From: Fasciolopsis buskii
Taxonomy: Eukaryota; Platyhelminthes; Trematoda; Plagiorchiida; Fasciolidae
Length of the DNA stretch: 64,000 nucleotides
Direction: 5' to 3'
Assembly: GCA_008360955.1 (NCBI GenBank)
Contig: LUCM01004159.1
Span: 1 to 64,000 of the forward strand
Below the pieces are notes generated by a model. It did no database searches. It was given only the letters and a program-made list of their open reading frames with translations, and was not told where the DNA came from. The translations under genes were made by a program, and so were the position numbers. This document shows, piece by piece, positions 50,852 through 61,104 of the stretch (positions are counted from its first letter, which is position 1; every line of letters starts with the position of its first letter).

Positions 50852-51189
50852 CGTGAGCTGTCGGGTCATCTGAAGATGACGTGTGTTTAGACCAGATACT
50901 GAACCAGTCGGTCGAGCGGACGGTGCCAGTGTGCTAACTGACGACGAAGTAGTTGACGGGATTCTTGAAACTGGTCTTTTGATAACACCAAGCAAAAAAC
51001 TGTTTGCGTCGCTTGGTGAACTGCTACTAGTGAGTCCCGATGCCCCATTGTTAACTGAAGATTTCCGGGTGCTGCTCTGATGATGCTGAAGCCCATCAAG
51101 CAGCTGACGAACTCGGGTGCGGACCCGTTCAGCTTCCTTGTTTGTTCGCGACAAACAAGACTGGTGGCCATTGGTGGTAGATGCCATTG
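50852..51189 (-). CDS. WAPL: WAPL exon with Ser/Thr-rich insert
   Basis: The acceptor TACTTCATGCAG precedes 51189 and two bases complete a Thr codon. The product is MASTTNGHQSCLSRTNKEAE, then RVRTRVRQLLDGLQHHQ, where vertebrate WAPL has the helix KIKEKIRRLCETVH. A long Ser/Thr/Pro-rich segment follows (SGLTSSSSPSDANSF, RIPSTTSSSVSTLAPSARP), then NTRHLQMTRQLT and donor GTAACT. The insert has no counterpart I know in vertebrate WAPL and may be a disordered, modifiable loop. The donor is the least certain point; the reading phase of the next exon agrees with it. Confidence 0.85.
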
Positions 51190-51285
51190 CTGCATGAAGT
51201 ACGGGGAAGCAGACAGACTTAATAATGAACAGATAAGTTGGATGGATGAATGATCAGTATTCGGAAGAAACGAGGAAAAACTTAC

Positions 51286-51400
51286 TATCTGGTGCACCCA
51301 GTAGTTTGAGCATGACAGGCAATGACTCAGCATCAAACACGTTGGGGTCCCGATCTCGAGATAAGATGAAAAACAGACCAGCTGATGTAATCGCCAGGGT
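51286..51400 (-). CDS. WAPL: WAPL exon
   Basis: The acceptor TTCTTTACAG ends at 51401 and the donor GTAAGT begins at 51285. The 115 bases encode TLAITSAGLFFILSRDRDPN and FDAESLPVMLKLLGAPD. This matches the animal WAPL segment LCTAALMFILSRDR followed by SLDLMIRLLEL. It starts in phase 0 and leaves one base for the next exon. The FILSRDR core was the clearest single match in the window. Confidence 0.95.
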
Positions 51401-51878
51401 CTGTAAAGAACGGAAAATTTGCTCAAATAGCCGCATACAACATGCAATACAACAAAGCGCGACAAGCCAAGTTTCTATCGTGTTTCTAATCACATACATG
51501 TATAACACGCATAGCGAATACCAAGATAAGTAACAATGTTTCACCCAGATTTGTTTCGGACTTCAAAGGTTGTGGAATAATCTTGTCAAGTAGAGCGGTT
51601 GTGAAGCTGTGATAACCCGTACGATTCATGTTGTACGGTACTGAATACGCGCAAGGACGCATCTCCAAATGCTACACATGTAATCCAAAACCACGTGATT
51701 ACGACTGAACGTCTGACAAGCGAACTAGAAAAATGCTTAGTGTAAACCAGGCATAAAAATGTAAATTAGCACTACCTCAACCATAGAAGGAAAATTGCAT
51801 ATTATGAAACCATGATGAATGGATAATTATACAATCGCAGGGAAACGGTGGTCAGAATGACATGGCATGGAAACTTAC

Positions 51879-51990
51879 GTAATCCTTGTGTGCATCATGG
51901 AGATTGGCACAAATGCGTTTGATCAGACCGTGCGCATTAACCATGTACCGGAACGACGCGGTCAAACATTTATTGGCGAGAGTGAGTACG
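51879..51990 (-). CDS. WAPL: WAPL exon
   Basis: The acceptor CAACCTTTCAG ends at 51991 and the donor GTAAGT begins at 51878. The first base completes the Ser codon AGC begun in the upstream exon, giving TRALS|VLTLANKCL. The rest reads TASFRYMVNAHGLIKRICAN, LHDAHKDY. Animal WAPL has LATKC, FRMHLRAHG and HD/DD at the same spots. The exon is too short to stand out as an open frame and was found by reading the minus strand for the expected sequence. Confidence 0.93.
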
Positions 51991-52479
51991 CTGAAAGGTT
52001 GCGTAGGAGTAGTTGTTTTGAGAGCAAACATTCATTCAATAAGTTTTTCCATAGCACAGGGTGGATAAACATGCGAATACATGTGAACAGTGCAGCAACA
52101 GAGTGAACAGCTATTTCGGGTAACGAATACGCCGAACTCAGTCTGCAACAAACGTCACAAAGTTTCTAAGGAATGGTTTTGAGTTTATTTACTAAACGTC
52201 CGAAGCTTCAGTGGGGAAACCGCAAGCTCCATTGTTTCTAAGGTTCACTAAAATTAGTAAGATTCAGAAACCAGAATGCCGAGAAACGAAGAGGAATAAA
52301 AGCCAAATTCGCAGCGGGTCAGTCATAGTAACGCCTCGGACGACAGCGAATTGACGTCTAGCCAGGAAACAAAGTGGGCGCTCGGAACACAACACACTCT
52401 TTGCAGGGCAACGAGATCGTCCAAACTACGCATAGATGACAAGTGTTGATTGAACCCATCAGTTTCCAATCAACTCTTT

Positions 52480-54535
52480 TACGCCCCTCTGCTTATCCAC
52501 AATATTCCCCTTAACAACGCCTGGTATCTGCAAAGGTTCACCGTCAAATAGTTTTGTTAGTGATTTTCAATATGGTACCCCAAATTCGTCAGCCACAAAT
52601 CTGTCTCCAACGTGCGCACCTTCATGCACCCTGGTCAACAGGCGTGCCTAATGCTCACAGTGAAATCACTGACGACTTATACCTGTTGCGTCAGTGAAAC
52701 ACGAATTCAGAATCCTAATAATGTAGCTAAACTAACGGCACCCAAAACCTCGCCAAGATTTTCCTTGCGCGCATCAGGAGAGGAAGCAACTCGAGCTGCG
52801 GGTCAGCGAAGCGTAAGGATAGTCCTGTTCATCAAGGCTGAAACGGTCCTTTTGGAGCGGATGTTGACTAAAAGTCTTTATTATACATAAAGAGTCCAAG
52901 GGTAGACCGGTGTTCAAAAAGATAGCTCGGTTGAGGATGACCCATTTTCCATTGTTCCAAAGGTTCCACAGATCGTAGCATTAACCCGAAGAAGGATGAG
53001 ATTCAAGATGAACTCGTGATTCTCGTGCGATCTGGCATTATCGTGGTAGCAGGTGATTTTAATGAACAAGTTTGAAAACTCAGTGCATCAAAAGCTTGTA
53101 TAGGTGGTTTTGCTTTCTGATTATTACACCTTATCTTCGGCATGACTGTATCAGATTCATGATGCTGTGAAGACACCATGACTCCGATGCCAACAACATT
53201 CGTCTATCATCCGCCAACAACGGCCTCGTTTTAGCCTAACGAGAGAACCGATCTTTAAAAAGGACAGCCTTCGCGAATCTGCGACACTTAAGGCGCCGCC
53301 ATGACATCCAGCTTTCCCTCAAATGAAGGGGGCACAATGCAAAAGCGAATCCCTAACATCCTGCAAGTATTGTACTCGCAAACACAACTATGTGAGAGCA
53401 TACGGTGAAATACCAAACTCATTCGAGACGACCAGCGGTGTTCAACAGGGGTCTCATTTTTTCATGCTTGTTCAACGTCGTAATCGACGAGGTAATGAAA
53501 GATGTCTCAAGAAGTCATTGAACTAGAAAGAAACTGACTTGGATTATGCAGACGATTTTGTGCTTGTTTGAATCTACGAGGTATGCGCGCAACGTGCATT
53601 TGACAAACTCTAAAAGGCTGTAGCTCCATTCGGCATGTGCTTCGCACCTTTAAAGTGCTGTTACATAACTGGACGTCAGCAGCGCCTAGTTTGATTCTGG
53701 ATGGATTGTCGATCGTTTCACTTAAGCCAGCAGCCGCGTGACAAATGATGACAGCACGACAATAGAAGTGAACATATGCATACCCGATGCTCCAGGGTGT
53801 ACGCTGGTCTGAAGCACCTGTGCCGCCGACCCAAAGTCGGGAAAAGTGTACATCTTGTCACAATGTGCTTAGTTCTGTTGTATGATTGCGAAACATGGAA
53901 TCCACATTCTGAAATTTTCCACTTACAGGTTTTTCATTTTTAATGTTTGCACAGTATTGGGAGAATTGGATGGAGTGACCAAATGAGCAATGAGCAAGTT
54001 AAGAATCTAGTAAAGGTGTCAGTTTTAGGGACATTTCATCACAGCGAATGAAGCCCAGTATATTTCGTTGGTTGGTCTACGTGCTGCGTGTGGTGAGCCT
54101 TCGCTTACCAGATCGTATCCGATTTTGCGTGCCTTTCATGGAATGTAAGAAGACACAGAGAGGTCGGCAGATGACGTAGCAGCGCCGAATGAGAAAATGT
54201 AAAACAAACTTAGGTAAAATAGGTTTTGCGCGTCTTTATGGTCGGAGTCCAAGGGATCCGTCACCCAAATGGTTGGAGACATTGAAGGATAGGGCAGCGA
54301 ACCGTGAACCGCGGCGATCGTGCTGTCATATCCGGTCGAATCAGAATGAAAAACTGCGTCGGTACGGTTCGACTGTATTCCGTGTTGACTGATACACTAC
54401 CACTTCCTCTTCGACTGTAGGTTCAATGCCTATCCACCTAAAATATTCATTCTTCCTACCCCAACGTGTAAATCTGGGAAGGAGTGGCCGATGTGACAGG
54501 TACTGCTGTTTAACGCTGAACGATAAGGATGATAA
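52480..54535 (+). mobile_element. older, mosaic family B element that keeps the YADD box
   Basis: The endonuclease start is at 52560-52870 (SETRIQNPNNVAKLTAPKTS). A GDFNE motif lies near 53050 (VVAGDFNEQV). A block at 53253-53344 reads like the family A post-RT region (LRHLRRRHDIQLSLK) and nearly matches 23024-23110. The RT palm then follows (YGEIPNSFETTSGVQQGS at 53400-53450). The active site at 53542-53556 is intact as DYADD. The post-RT region ends with SPRDPSPKWLETLKDRAANR (54240-54300), and the 3' terminus AACGCTGAACGATAAGGAT is at 54513-54531. Many stops are present. Confidence 0.85.
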
Positions 54536-54729
54536 CTCGTGAGCATTCCTACCGGTTATCCCGTAATATCACATCTATATCGCATGGTTTATCATCCATG
54601 GCGCTGCTTCCTGTCCTTGTATGTTAATCCCTACCACTGGATTTGAATCAAATTACCGAAACATGATTTATTGACAATTAAAGCATGAATGCAGTTAATT
54701 AGGTATGCTTCATACCCATTAAGGTTCAC

Positions 54730-57700
54730 TACACGGGAGGAGGGGGGAGTGGAAGACTAAATGATCCGAGTAGATGGGCGCCCACTACGCTGTACCCCGC
54801 TGTCTTGCGGTCAGGTTCTTGTCAGAACCAAAGGCTTTGGTTGAGAACCCTAATCGTTCTTCTGCTTAACGGCTAGACTCAGCAGTATTCGTCCACCAAT
54901 CTCCATGAGTTATACGCTTACAAATAATTCCATACTGCATCGGTCGTCGCGCAGGATAATCAGGACCGCGCTGCCCATTACATCGAGCGCATTTGGGGTG
55001 GGTAGTGATAAGTATGGTACTGCTCAGACTTCTCGCCTATTCAACCCGTACCTTGTCTCCAACCAAACCTCTTACCGCTTCTACCTACCCATAATGTTCC
55101 CACTGATAACACGCCGGATACTCACAACGGTTCGGTGTCAAATAGTGCAGTAGGTGGTTTTCAGTCTGTTAGCTCACATTTTCTCAAGCCTCGTCAGCCT
55201 CTGAATCTCGGTTCCTCCAGTGTGCGCACTTTCACGTAGGCTGGCCAACAGGCATGTTTGGCTCTGACAGTGGGCTCACTTTTGATTGATGTCTGCTGTG
55301 TGAGTGAAACACGAATTCAGGATTCGAGTAGAGTAATTCAACTAACTGCGCCTAATTTCTCGTCAAGATATTTCCTGCACGCTTCGAGAGACGAAGCGAT
55401 TCAAGCTGTGGGTCAACGCGGTGTAGGAATAGTCTTAAGTGAGAAGGCTGAGGCGGCCTTTTTAGACTGGATCCCAGTCAACAGTCGCTTATGTGCCGTG
55501 AGACTGCAGGGATCAGTGGGTGTCCGGAAGGATAGTAGTGTTAAGCGCAGTTTATTTGTCGTCTCGTCATACATCCCCAAAAGACTGCAGCACTGGCATG
55601 CAAAACGATGAGTTTTATGATGACCTCATCATTCTTGTTCGGAAGAGCAAAGGCTCTGACATTGTATTGGTAGTAGGTGATTTGAATGCACACGTTGGAA
55701 AACTTAGTGCATCGGAAGCCCGTTTAGGTGGGCGCTGTGACTTGCCTGCTCAGCGAACAGATAATGGGGAAAGACTTCTCCAATTCTTTGCGGACAATAA
55801 CTGTTCTTGTCTAGTACGAACTTCCGACACAGTTCGCGTCGCATGGTGACATGAAGCTCTAACTCGATCGGTAATGTGAGTTAGATCGACCATATTGAAG
55901 TAAGCTACCGTTGGCGCGGTTCTGTTCAGAACTGTAGATCGTACTGGATCACGTACGTCGAGTCGAACCACGCGTTAGTTTTAGTGCGATTTTTGCGCCA
56001 GCTCTTAACGGCCATCGACGCAAGCCACAAACCCGGCTGGTCGTCGAACGTCTGTCTGATTGGGCTGTTCGCAACCGTTATGAACAGAGACTCCCCGGCG
56101 AACTAGTAACTTCGACGAGCAGCAATGGAGACGATCAGTGGGGTCAAATGAAGCAGCTGATACATTTGGCAGCAGGTTTCGCTTGTGGTGCTAGATCTAG
56201 CATTCATCAAAGACACTGGATCTCGCATGGGTTTCTGGGCCTCAAGGAGCGAAAACACCATCTTCCTAACTAGAAGAAGATGAATGAGATACGTCGACAG
56301 TTGCAGTGCCAATTGGTCATAAGCTATAGGAATGACCGTGAAAACTGGCGAATTAGGGTAGCCCAAGAGATGGAAGTAGCGGCCGCTTCAGGTAACAGTC
56401 AAAGACTGTTTAAGCTTATACGCGCCAGCGGTGGGCGGCGAATTCCGGTTAGTGAAGTCGTGTGCGATAGGAATGGAGAACTCATCCATGGTAGACAACA
56501 AAGGTTGGACCGTTGAGCCGAACACTTCAAGGATCAGTTTAGCTGGCCACACACTAACGTATTTAGGCCGACGTCTGTAGCTGCAAATCCTTTGTAGGTG
56601 TCACTTGATGCCCCAACGAAATTGCAAGTGGAGTCGAATATTCGACTTCTGAAGAGGGGAAAAGCTGCCGGTCCCGACGACCTTCCCCCAGTTCTTTTCA
56701 AATTGGGTGGAGAGGTGCTGATGAAATCATTTACCTCCTTGCTTCGTGATATTTGGAACGAGGAGTGTATCCCGTTATCGTGGGGTGAGTCACTGACTGC
56801 ACCCATCTTCAAGAAGGGTACACGGAATGACTGCAGCAATCATTGTGAGATTGGTTAGATTCCGATAGTTACTAAGGTGTTAGCTTCGATAATACTGCGC
56901 CGTTTGACACCGATTCGCGAGAGTAATATCCGCGAACTGCAGGCCGGATTTTGTCCAGGTCGAGGTTGATTCGACAAGATATTCACTCTCCGACAGATAC
57001 CCGAAACGCACCACACGCACCGCCGCCCTACGATCGTAGTCTTCCTCGACTTGAAAGGTGCTTTCGACTCCGTGGATCGACCGGCACTATTCAGTGCTCT
57101 GTACCAGAAGGGTATGCCAACGAAGTTCGTAAACCTGTTGTGCGCATTGTACTCGTATACCTATGGTCGCGTTAGGGTATACAGTGAACTATCAAGTTCA
57201 TTCGAGACGACTAGTGGCGTTCGACAAGGGTGTCTTATCTCTCCCTTACTGTTCAACTTCGTCATGGATGAGGTGATGGAAGATGCTTCAGGAAGTCTCT
57301 AAGATGTAGGCGATGAACTGGCAAATGGAGAGAAGCTGTGTGACTTAGATTACACAAATGATGCTGCACCTTCAAAGTGCAAAGTGCTGTTACAGGACTG
57401 GACGACAGCAGCGCCGAACTTGATACTGGATGGAGAGGAAATAACGATTGTAGGCTGTTTCACCTACCTTGGTAGCTGCTTGTCGAGCGATGGTTTCCTG
57501 GGAGTGGAGGTAAACGCGCGTATATCGAAGGCTGGAGCAGCTTACGCTGGACTGAAGCACTTGTGGCGTGGGCGTGATATTTCACTGAAGTTGAAAGGTC
57601 GTGTAAACTGTGCTGCAGTGCGTTCAGTTCAGTTATAAGATTGCGAGACATGGAGTATGCGCGTGGGAGAAATTCGTCGGCTGGAGGTTTCCCATTACCG

Positions 57701-58295
57701 ATGTCTACGTAGCATCACTGGGATTGGAAGCAGTGACCAGGTGAATAATAGAGAGGTCATGAATCTCGTACTAGGCGCCGGCTCTCAGAATGCCTTGTTT
57801 CAGCGTGTGAAACTTAGTAGACTACGCTGGTTGGATCACATGTTGCGTATGACGAACACTCGTCTACCATATCGTGACCTATTTTGTGTTCTTCCCGATG
57901 AATGGAAGAAGCCATGCGGAGGCCAACAGATGATGTGGCAACGCGAGATGAGAAAATGTACAGCGAACTTAGGTAAAGTAGATGTCTCACGTCTTCGTGG
58001 TTGGGGTCCGAAAGACTCGTCAACTAGCTGGCTGGAAACACTGAAGGATATGGCAGTGAACCGTGAACAGAAGCAATTGTGTTGTTATTTTCTATCGAAT
58101 CAGAATGATTGAAAACATTCGCGTTTGTACAGTTAGACTGTGTTCCGTGTGTTGGCTGCAGCAGCATCTTATCTGTTCCCGCCTGTGTAGGTCAATACCC
58201 TTGTTCTCCTTTGATATCCACTCTTTTTATATAAACGTGTTACTTTGGGGAAAGGCAGTGGTCAGTGAGGCTTGCCCTCCTATGTAACGCTGAAC
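54730..58295 (+). mobile_element. most complete family B element, inactive
   Basis: The leader starts near 54730. The apurinic-type endonuclease is at 55170-55849 (CVSETRIQDSSRVIQLTAP, QAVGQRGVGIVLSEKAEAAF, GDLNAHVGKLSASEARLGGR), split by a frameshift near 55600. The linker is at 56280-56516 and the RT start at 56598 (RLLKRGKAAGPDDLPPVLFK). The palm follows at 57051 (DLKGAFDSVDRPALFSALYQ), then GVRQGCLISPLLFNFVMDE, and an active-site remnant LDYTND near 57345. The post-RT region runs 57384-58112. Stops lie at 56856, 57300 and 57636. The 3' end is GTAACGCTGAAC plus a GAT tail. The layout is that of the RTE clade. The family is multi-copy here and could once have been mobilised by active relatives. 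Confidence 0.92.
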
Positions 58296-58354
58296 GATGA
58301 TGATGATGATGATGGTGATGATGGTGATGATGATGATGGTGATGATGATGATGG
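58296..58354 (+). repeat. (GAT)n 3' tail of the family B element
   Basis: A GATGAT run with GGT interruptions forms the element terminus, matching 50416-50460 in position and unit. The poly-Met frame through it is an artefact. Confidence 0.92.
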
Positions 58355-59710
58355 GAGGAGGAGAATCGGCAACCATGATCCTGAAGCTTAGTTGCGTGCA
58401 ACGATGTACGACCCCATCATGTCAGGTGATAAATAGCAGCGCGACAGTGAATCACCATCGCGAACAGCAAAAACAATCGGTTTGTTGCCCTTGACATACC
58501 GGAGTTAACGACCATCGTTGAGGTATGCATTTTCTCAACATGAATCAGTTTTATCAAAAATGTGCCAACCTGGATAGAGCTATACGACCTCTTCGAAAAA
58601 AGACAGTGCCAGGTAGACGTCTACAGATAAATCGGAATGGTGAATGTAGACTTTAATGTTTATCTGGATGAGGATTCACCATTTAAGATTGTTTTTCCTA
58701 AGCTGAAGAACCGATGTCATGTTCGGCTTGGATAGAACGCAGGAATCTTCTGGGTCAGAGGCATTACTAGTCACAAATACTCAATCTGATAAGGAAGAAG
58801 CGGCCCCCAATATTTACACAGGTAACTGAACAACCGACCAATGAATGAGTTTTGATCTTTTGACCCATCTGGGCATTGACCTAAACACCAACCTATCAGG
58901 CTCACAACGCATCGAGATGTGAGGGGAAGTCATGTAATTTCTTTTTCTGATGGCAATCACTAGAAGACACGTAATGCAGATAGCCTTTCTTCAGATGATT
59001 TTCCAAGATGACGGTGGTCCACCTCACAATAGGTGACCGAATTTCATGCATTCTATGGAATCAACTTTCCTTATAGTTTACAAATCACTTGATACGAGAG
59101 TGCAGTGTTGATTTCTAGCAATAGCTAAAAATGTGAAAACGTTAGATATAGAGATTAGAAGTACGGGTCTGATTTTAGGTGGATTCACCCACAGTAGGGC
59201 CGGGCATACACCTGCAATCATCCCGTTCGGTACGTTTCCGATACGAACATGGAGCCCCAGATTAGAGCTCAGTTCAACAAATTAAATTATTTATTACAAC
59301 TTTGTGCACATACTGTATCATCAAAACCATGACCAAAAATGAAAACAGATCAAGGTGAAAGAGAAAAAACAGGAAACGCTACGGACTTCCCCATACACAT
59401 GCTATTACCTTCACTCTTTATTCAGCCTCGTCGGTCATCCATCGGGTTCCATGACTCGTCAGTGAGCTGGACACTGCCCGATTGCCCAAACCGAAGTTGA
59501 GTTAGCCATAGACACTTTCCTAATGCTAACCTTTCGGCGAAGTTTTACAGCCCTATTCAGGCTGACACAATTTCGATAAGGTTGAACCAGGTCAAGAAAA
59601 TGCATGCCTTAGTGATAACCGTTAGCTCGGAAATGTTACGAAGAACAAATCAATCGTCCGAATGTTTGGTTGTGGATGATATGTTGTTCCTAATACAGCG
59701 TTCTTGGTAG
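58355..59710. other. WAPL intron sequence, nothing recognised
   Basis: No domain-bearing frame, tRNA box pair or retroelement motif is visible. Confidence 0.45.
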
Positions 59711-59756
59711 ATGCAATGTGTCAACGTTTCGACTACCGTAGATAGTCTTTCTCAAG
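59711..59756 (-). repeat. short dispersed repeat, opposite orientation to 10747-10794
   Basis: On the minus strand it reads CTTGAGAAAGACTATC, TACGGTAGTCG, AAACGTTGACACATTGCAT, parallel to the 10747 copy. The two share about three quarters of positions by eye. Confidence 0.55.
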
Positions 59757-60025
59757 GCAAGTTTTGTTTGGTTTTAACTCTAATGCATTCTCAGTGTGAA
59801 GACGCTACGCAGAGGAGTCATCGCACAAGGATGAGGAACTGTATGAAAAAGATGAAAAACGACGATAATGAACAAACGACGGGAAACCCCGCAACATAAA
59901 CGGGAACAGGGACATTTATGTGCCCCAAGGTTATCGGTGAAAAATTTTTGTGCGGTGCAACAGGACGAACAAACAGATTCCCAAATGCTGACGACCCATC
60001 AAAGTATATGGGCAGCTTGTCGTAC

Positions 60026-60097
60026 ATATGCTTGCTGGTCAAACAGGCTAAGCAGGAGACATCTTTGTTGAATCCTAAACGCTCACATACGTCTGTA
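60026..60097 (-). other. possible SELENOF-like exon or pseudogene fragment inside a WAPL intron
   Basis: The minus-strand frame 59818-60297 contains STDVCERLGFNKDVSCLACL. The spacing C-x2-LGF-x5-C-x2-C equals that of the N-terminal Cys region of SELENOF (Sep15), the ER selenoprotein that binds UGGT, where vertebrates have CRELGFSSNLLCSSC. A possible acceptor (TTCCGCACCAG) lies just upstream and a weak donor (GTACGA) after the KHM residues. I found no following exon with the CGU selenocysteine motif. A retained fragment, a nested gene or a chance match are all possible. Confidence 0.3.
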
Positions 60098-60321
60098 CTG
60101 GTGCGGAACAGATGCCCAAACCATTGACGTTGGCTTGTTCTTTCGGTTGCATACTGTACTGGAAAGAAATTGTACTGCTGTTCATCGAGAAATTCAACGG
60201 GTAATATCCAAGAGTTAGAAGTCAACTGTTCATATGAAAATAGTAATTTACATTTTCTACGGAGGACTTGGCAATTGTCTTGATGAAAACCAAACAATGG
60301 GGATATTGCATAAAAACTGAC

Positions 60322-60458
60322 CTCAGTGCCCGCGTGTTCGTTTGATTGTGATCAGCCAGGCCGTCGATCAGGTATTCTACATCATCCAACAAGTGTTGAG
60401 TTTCACCACGTTCTTGACACACATGTGCCTCTTTGACTTTCTGAACTACCGTGTACAG
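60322..60458 (-). CDS. WAPL: WAPL exon, start of the conserved WAPL domain
   Basis: The donor GTCAGT begins at 60321. The chosen acceptor is CGCCTCACCAG, ending at 60459. The product is LYTVVQKVKEAHVCQERGET, QHLLDDVEYLIDGLADHNQT and NTRAL plus two bases of Ser. Animal WAPL begins its conserved domain with ELYTVV, xVK, GExQ, DDxEYLLxGL and TRCLS in the same order. The frame is open upstream (IQRLPPHQ), so an earlier acceptor at about 60508 is possible. The later one fits the family start and the phase of the candidate upstream exon. Confidence 0.9.
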
Positions 60459-61073
60459 CTGGTGAGGCGGGAGACGTTGGATAAAGTGTATGGGGAAGAG
60501 AGCGAAGGCTATTGATAATTTGTCGGCAAGAGAACAACCCATCCTAGTGACTAACAGTGTAAACAATTGCTTAGTTATAGACAGTATGCATCATTATCTT
60601 GGCTTCTTGCCTGACACTTGTACTAGTTCCATTTTCAGGATTATGGGCACTGGTTGTCAGTAATAGCACGGCAAACCTGAGATTATGAAGTTTGTATCTC
60701 GCATTGTCTTCATGGGGAAAAAATCATTGACGGTGAAAACAAGTCACCTAAGAAATCGTCTGAACACAAAGAAAATTCACATTCTTATTATAGAAACCGC
60801 TGATTGTTAGGCAGCGGCGATCAATGTATCAAGTAAACCATGGACACCGGCGGTGATTTTGTGGATACAAATCAGACGATCACATCAGGTGAGACCAGTC
60901 GACCATAGCGAGTTGAGGACGCACAATGACAGTGGATAAGGGAACTTTGATATCTTTAGGACAATGCGCGAAGCTTGTAAATAGTAGATGACTAAAAATG
61001 GAAAAGATGCTGAACACTGGATTACGTAGAATAGACAAACCAAACACGAGTTTACTTGGGGAGCAGTACTCAC

Positions 61074-61104
61074 ATCTTTAGTACGCATATCCCTGGCTCG
61101 TTGT
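61074..61104 (-). CDS. WAPL: candidate upstream WAPL exon (3' end only certain)
   Basis: A strong donor (GTGAGT) starts at 61073 after codons for EQRARDMRTKD. Joining it in phase 0 to the next exon gives RTKD|LYTVVQ, like the charged residue before LYTVV in other WAPL proteins. The 5' boundary is unclear; AG dinucleotides near 61100-61108 could be the acceptor. The evidence is one donor, correct phase and fitting residues. Confidence 0.5.

Larger units (their letters stand above)
51991..60321 (-). other. WAPL intron (8.3 kb) with two antisense family B copies
   Basis: The donor is GTCAGT at 60321. The intron holds family B copies at 52480-54535 and 54730-58354, a short dispersed repeat (59711-59756) and a possible SELENOF-like exon (60026-60097). 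The stretches 51991-52479 and 58355-59710 show nothing recognisable. Confidence 0.8.
30350..61104 (-). other. WAPL: WAPL gene locus (C-terminal part), introns included
   Basis: WAPL removes cohesin from chromatin in the nucleus, acting with PDS5 to open the SMC3-kleisin gate. Ten spliced exons listed below, plus one candidate, encode 845 residues that follow the animal WAPL domain in order. Matching landmarks include the LYTVVQ start, FILSRDR, DWFKxELR with GGLD, NQxYLxxYxD, LLVNLxEH, LFLxRE, HMEDxxVAxY and ALLLGC. Intron lengths from 3' to 5' are about 1455, 5446, 941, 524, 6416, 3884, 96, 478 and 8331 bases. The large ones are filled with retroelements. Each junction keeps the frame. The N-terminal half of the gene is not seen. 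Confidence 0.92.

Noticed and set aside
52585..52610. Minus-strand Cys-Gly-TGA context that resembled a selenocysteine motif for the SELENOF idea
   Set aside because: It lies antisense to the family B leader, aligns with the other copies there and has no SELENOF-like neighbours.
47540..58354. A functional, active retrotransposon
   Set aside because: All copies carry stops, a frameshift in the endonuclease or a deletion of it, and the YADD box is lost or followed by stops.
58297..58494. Poly-Met/Val/Gly peptide frame
   Set aside because: It is a translation of the GAT repeat tail of the family B element.
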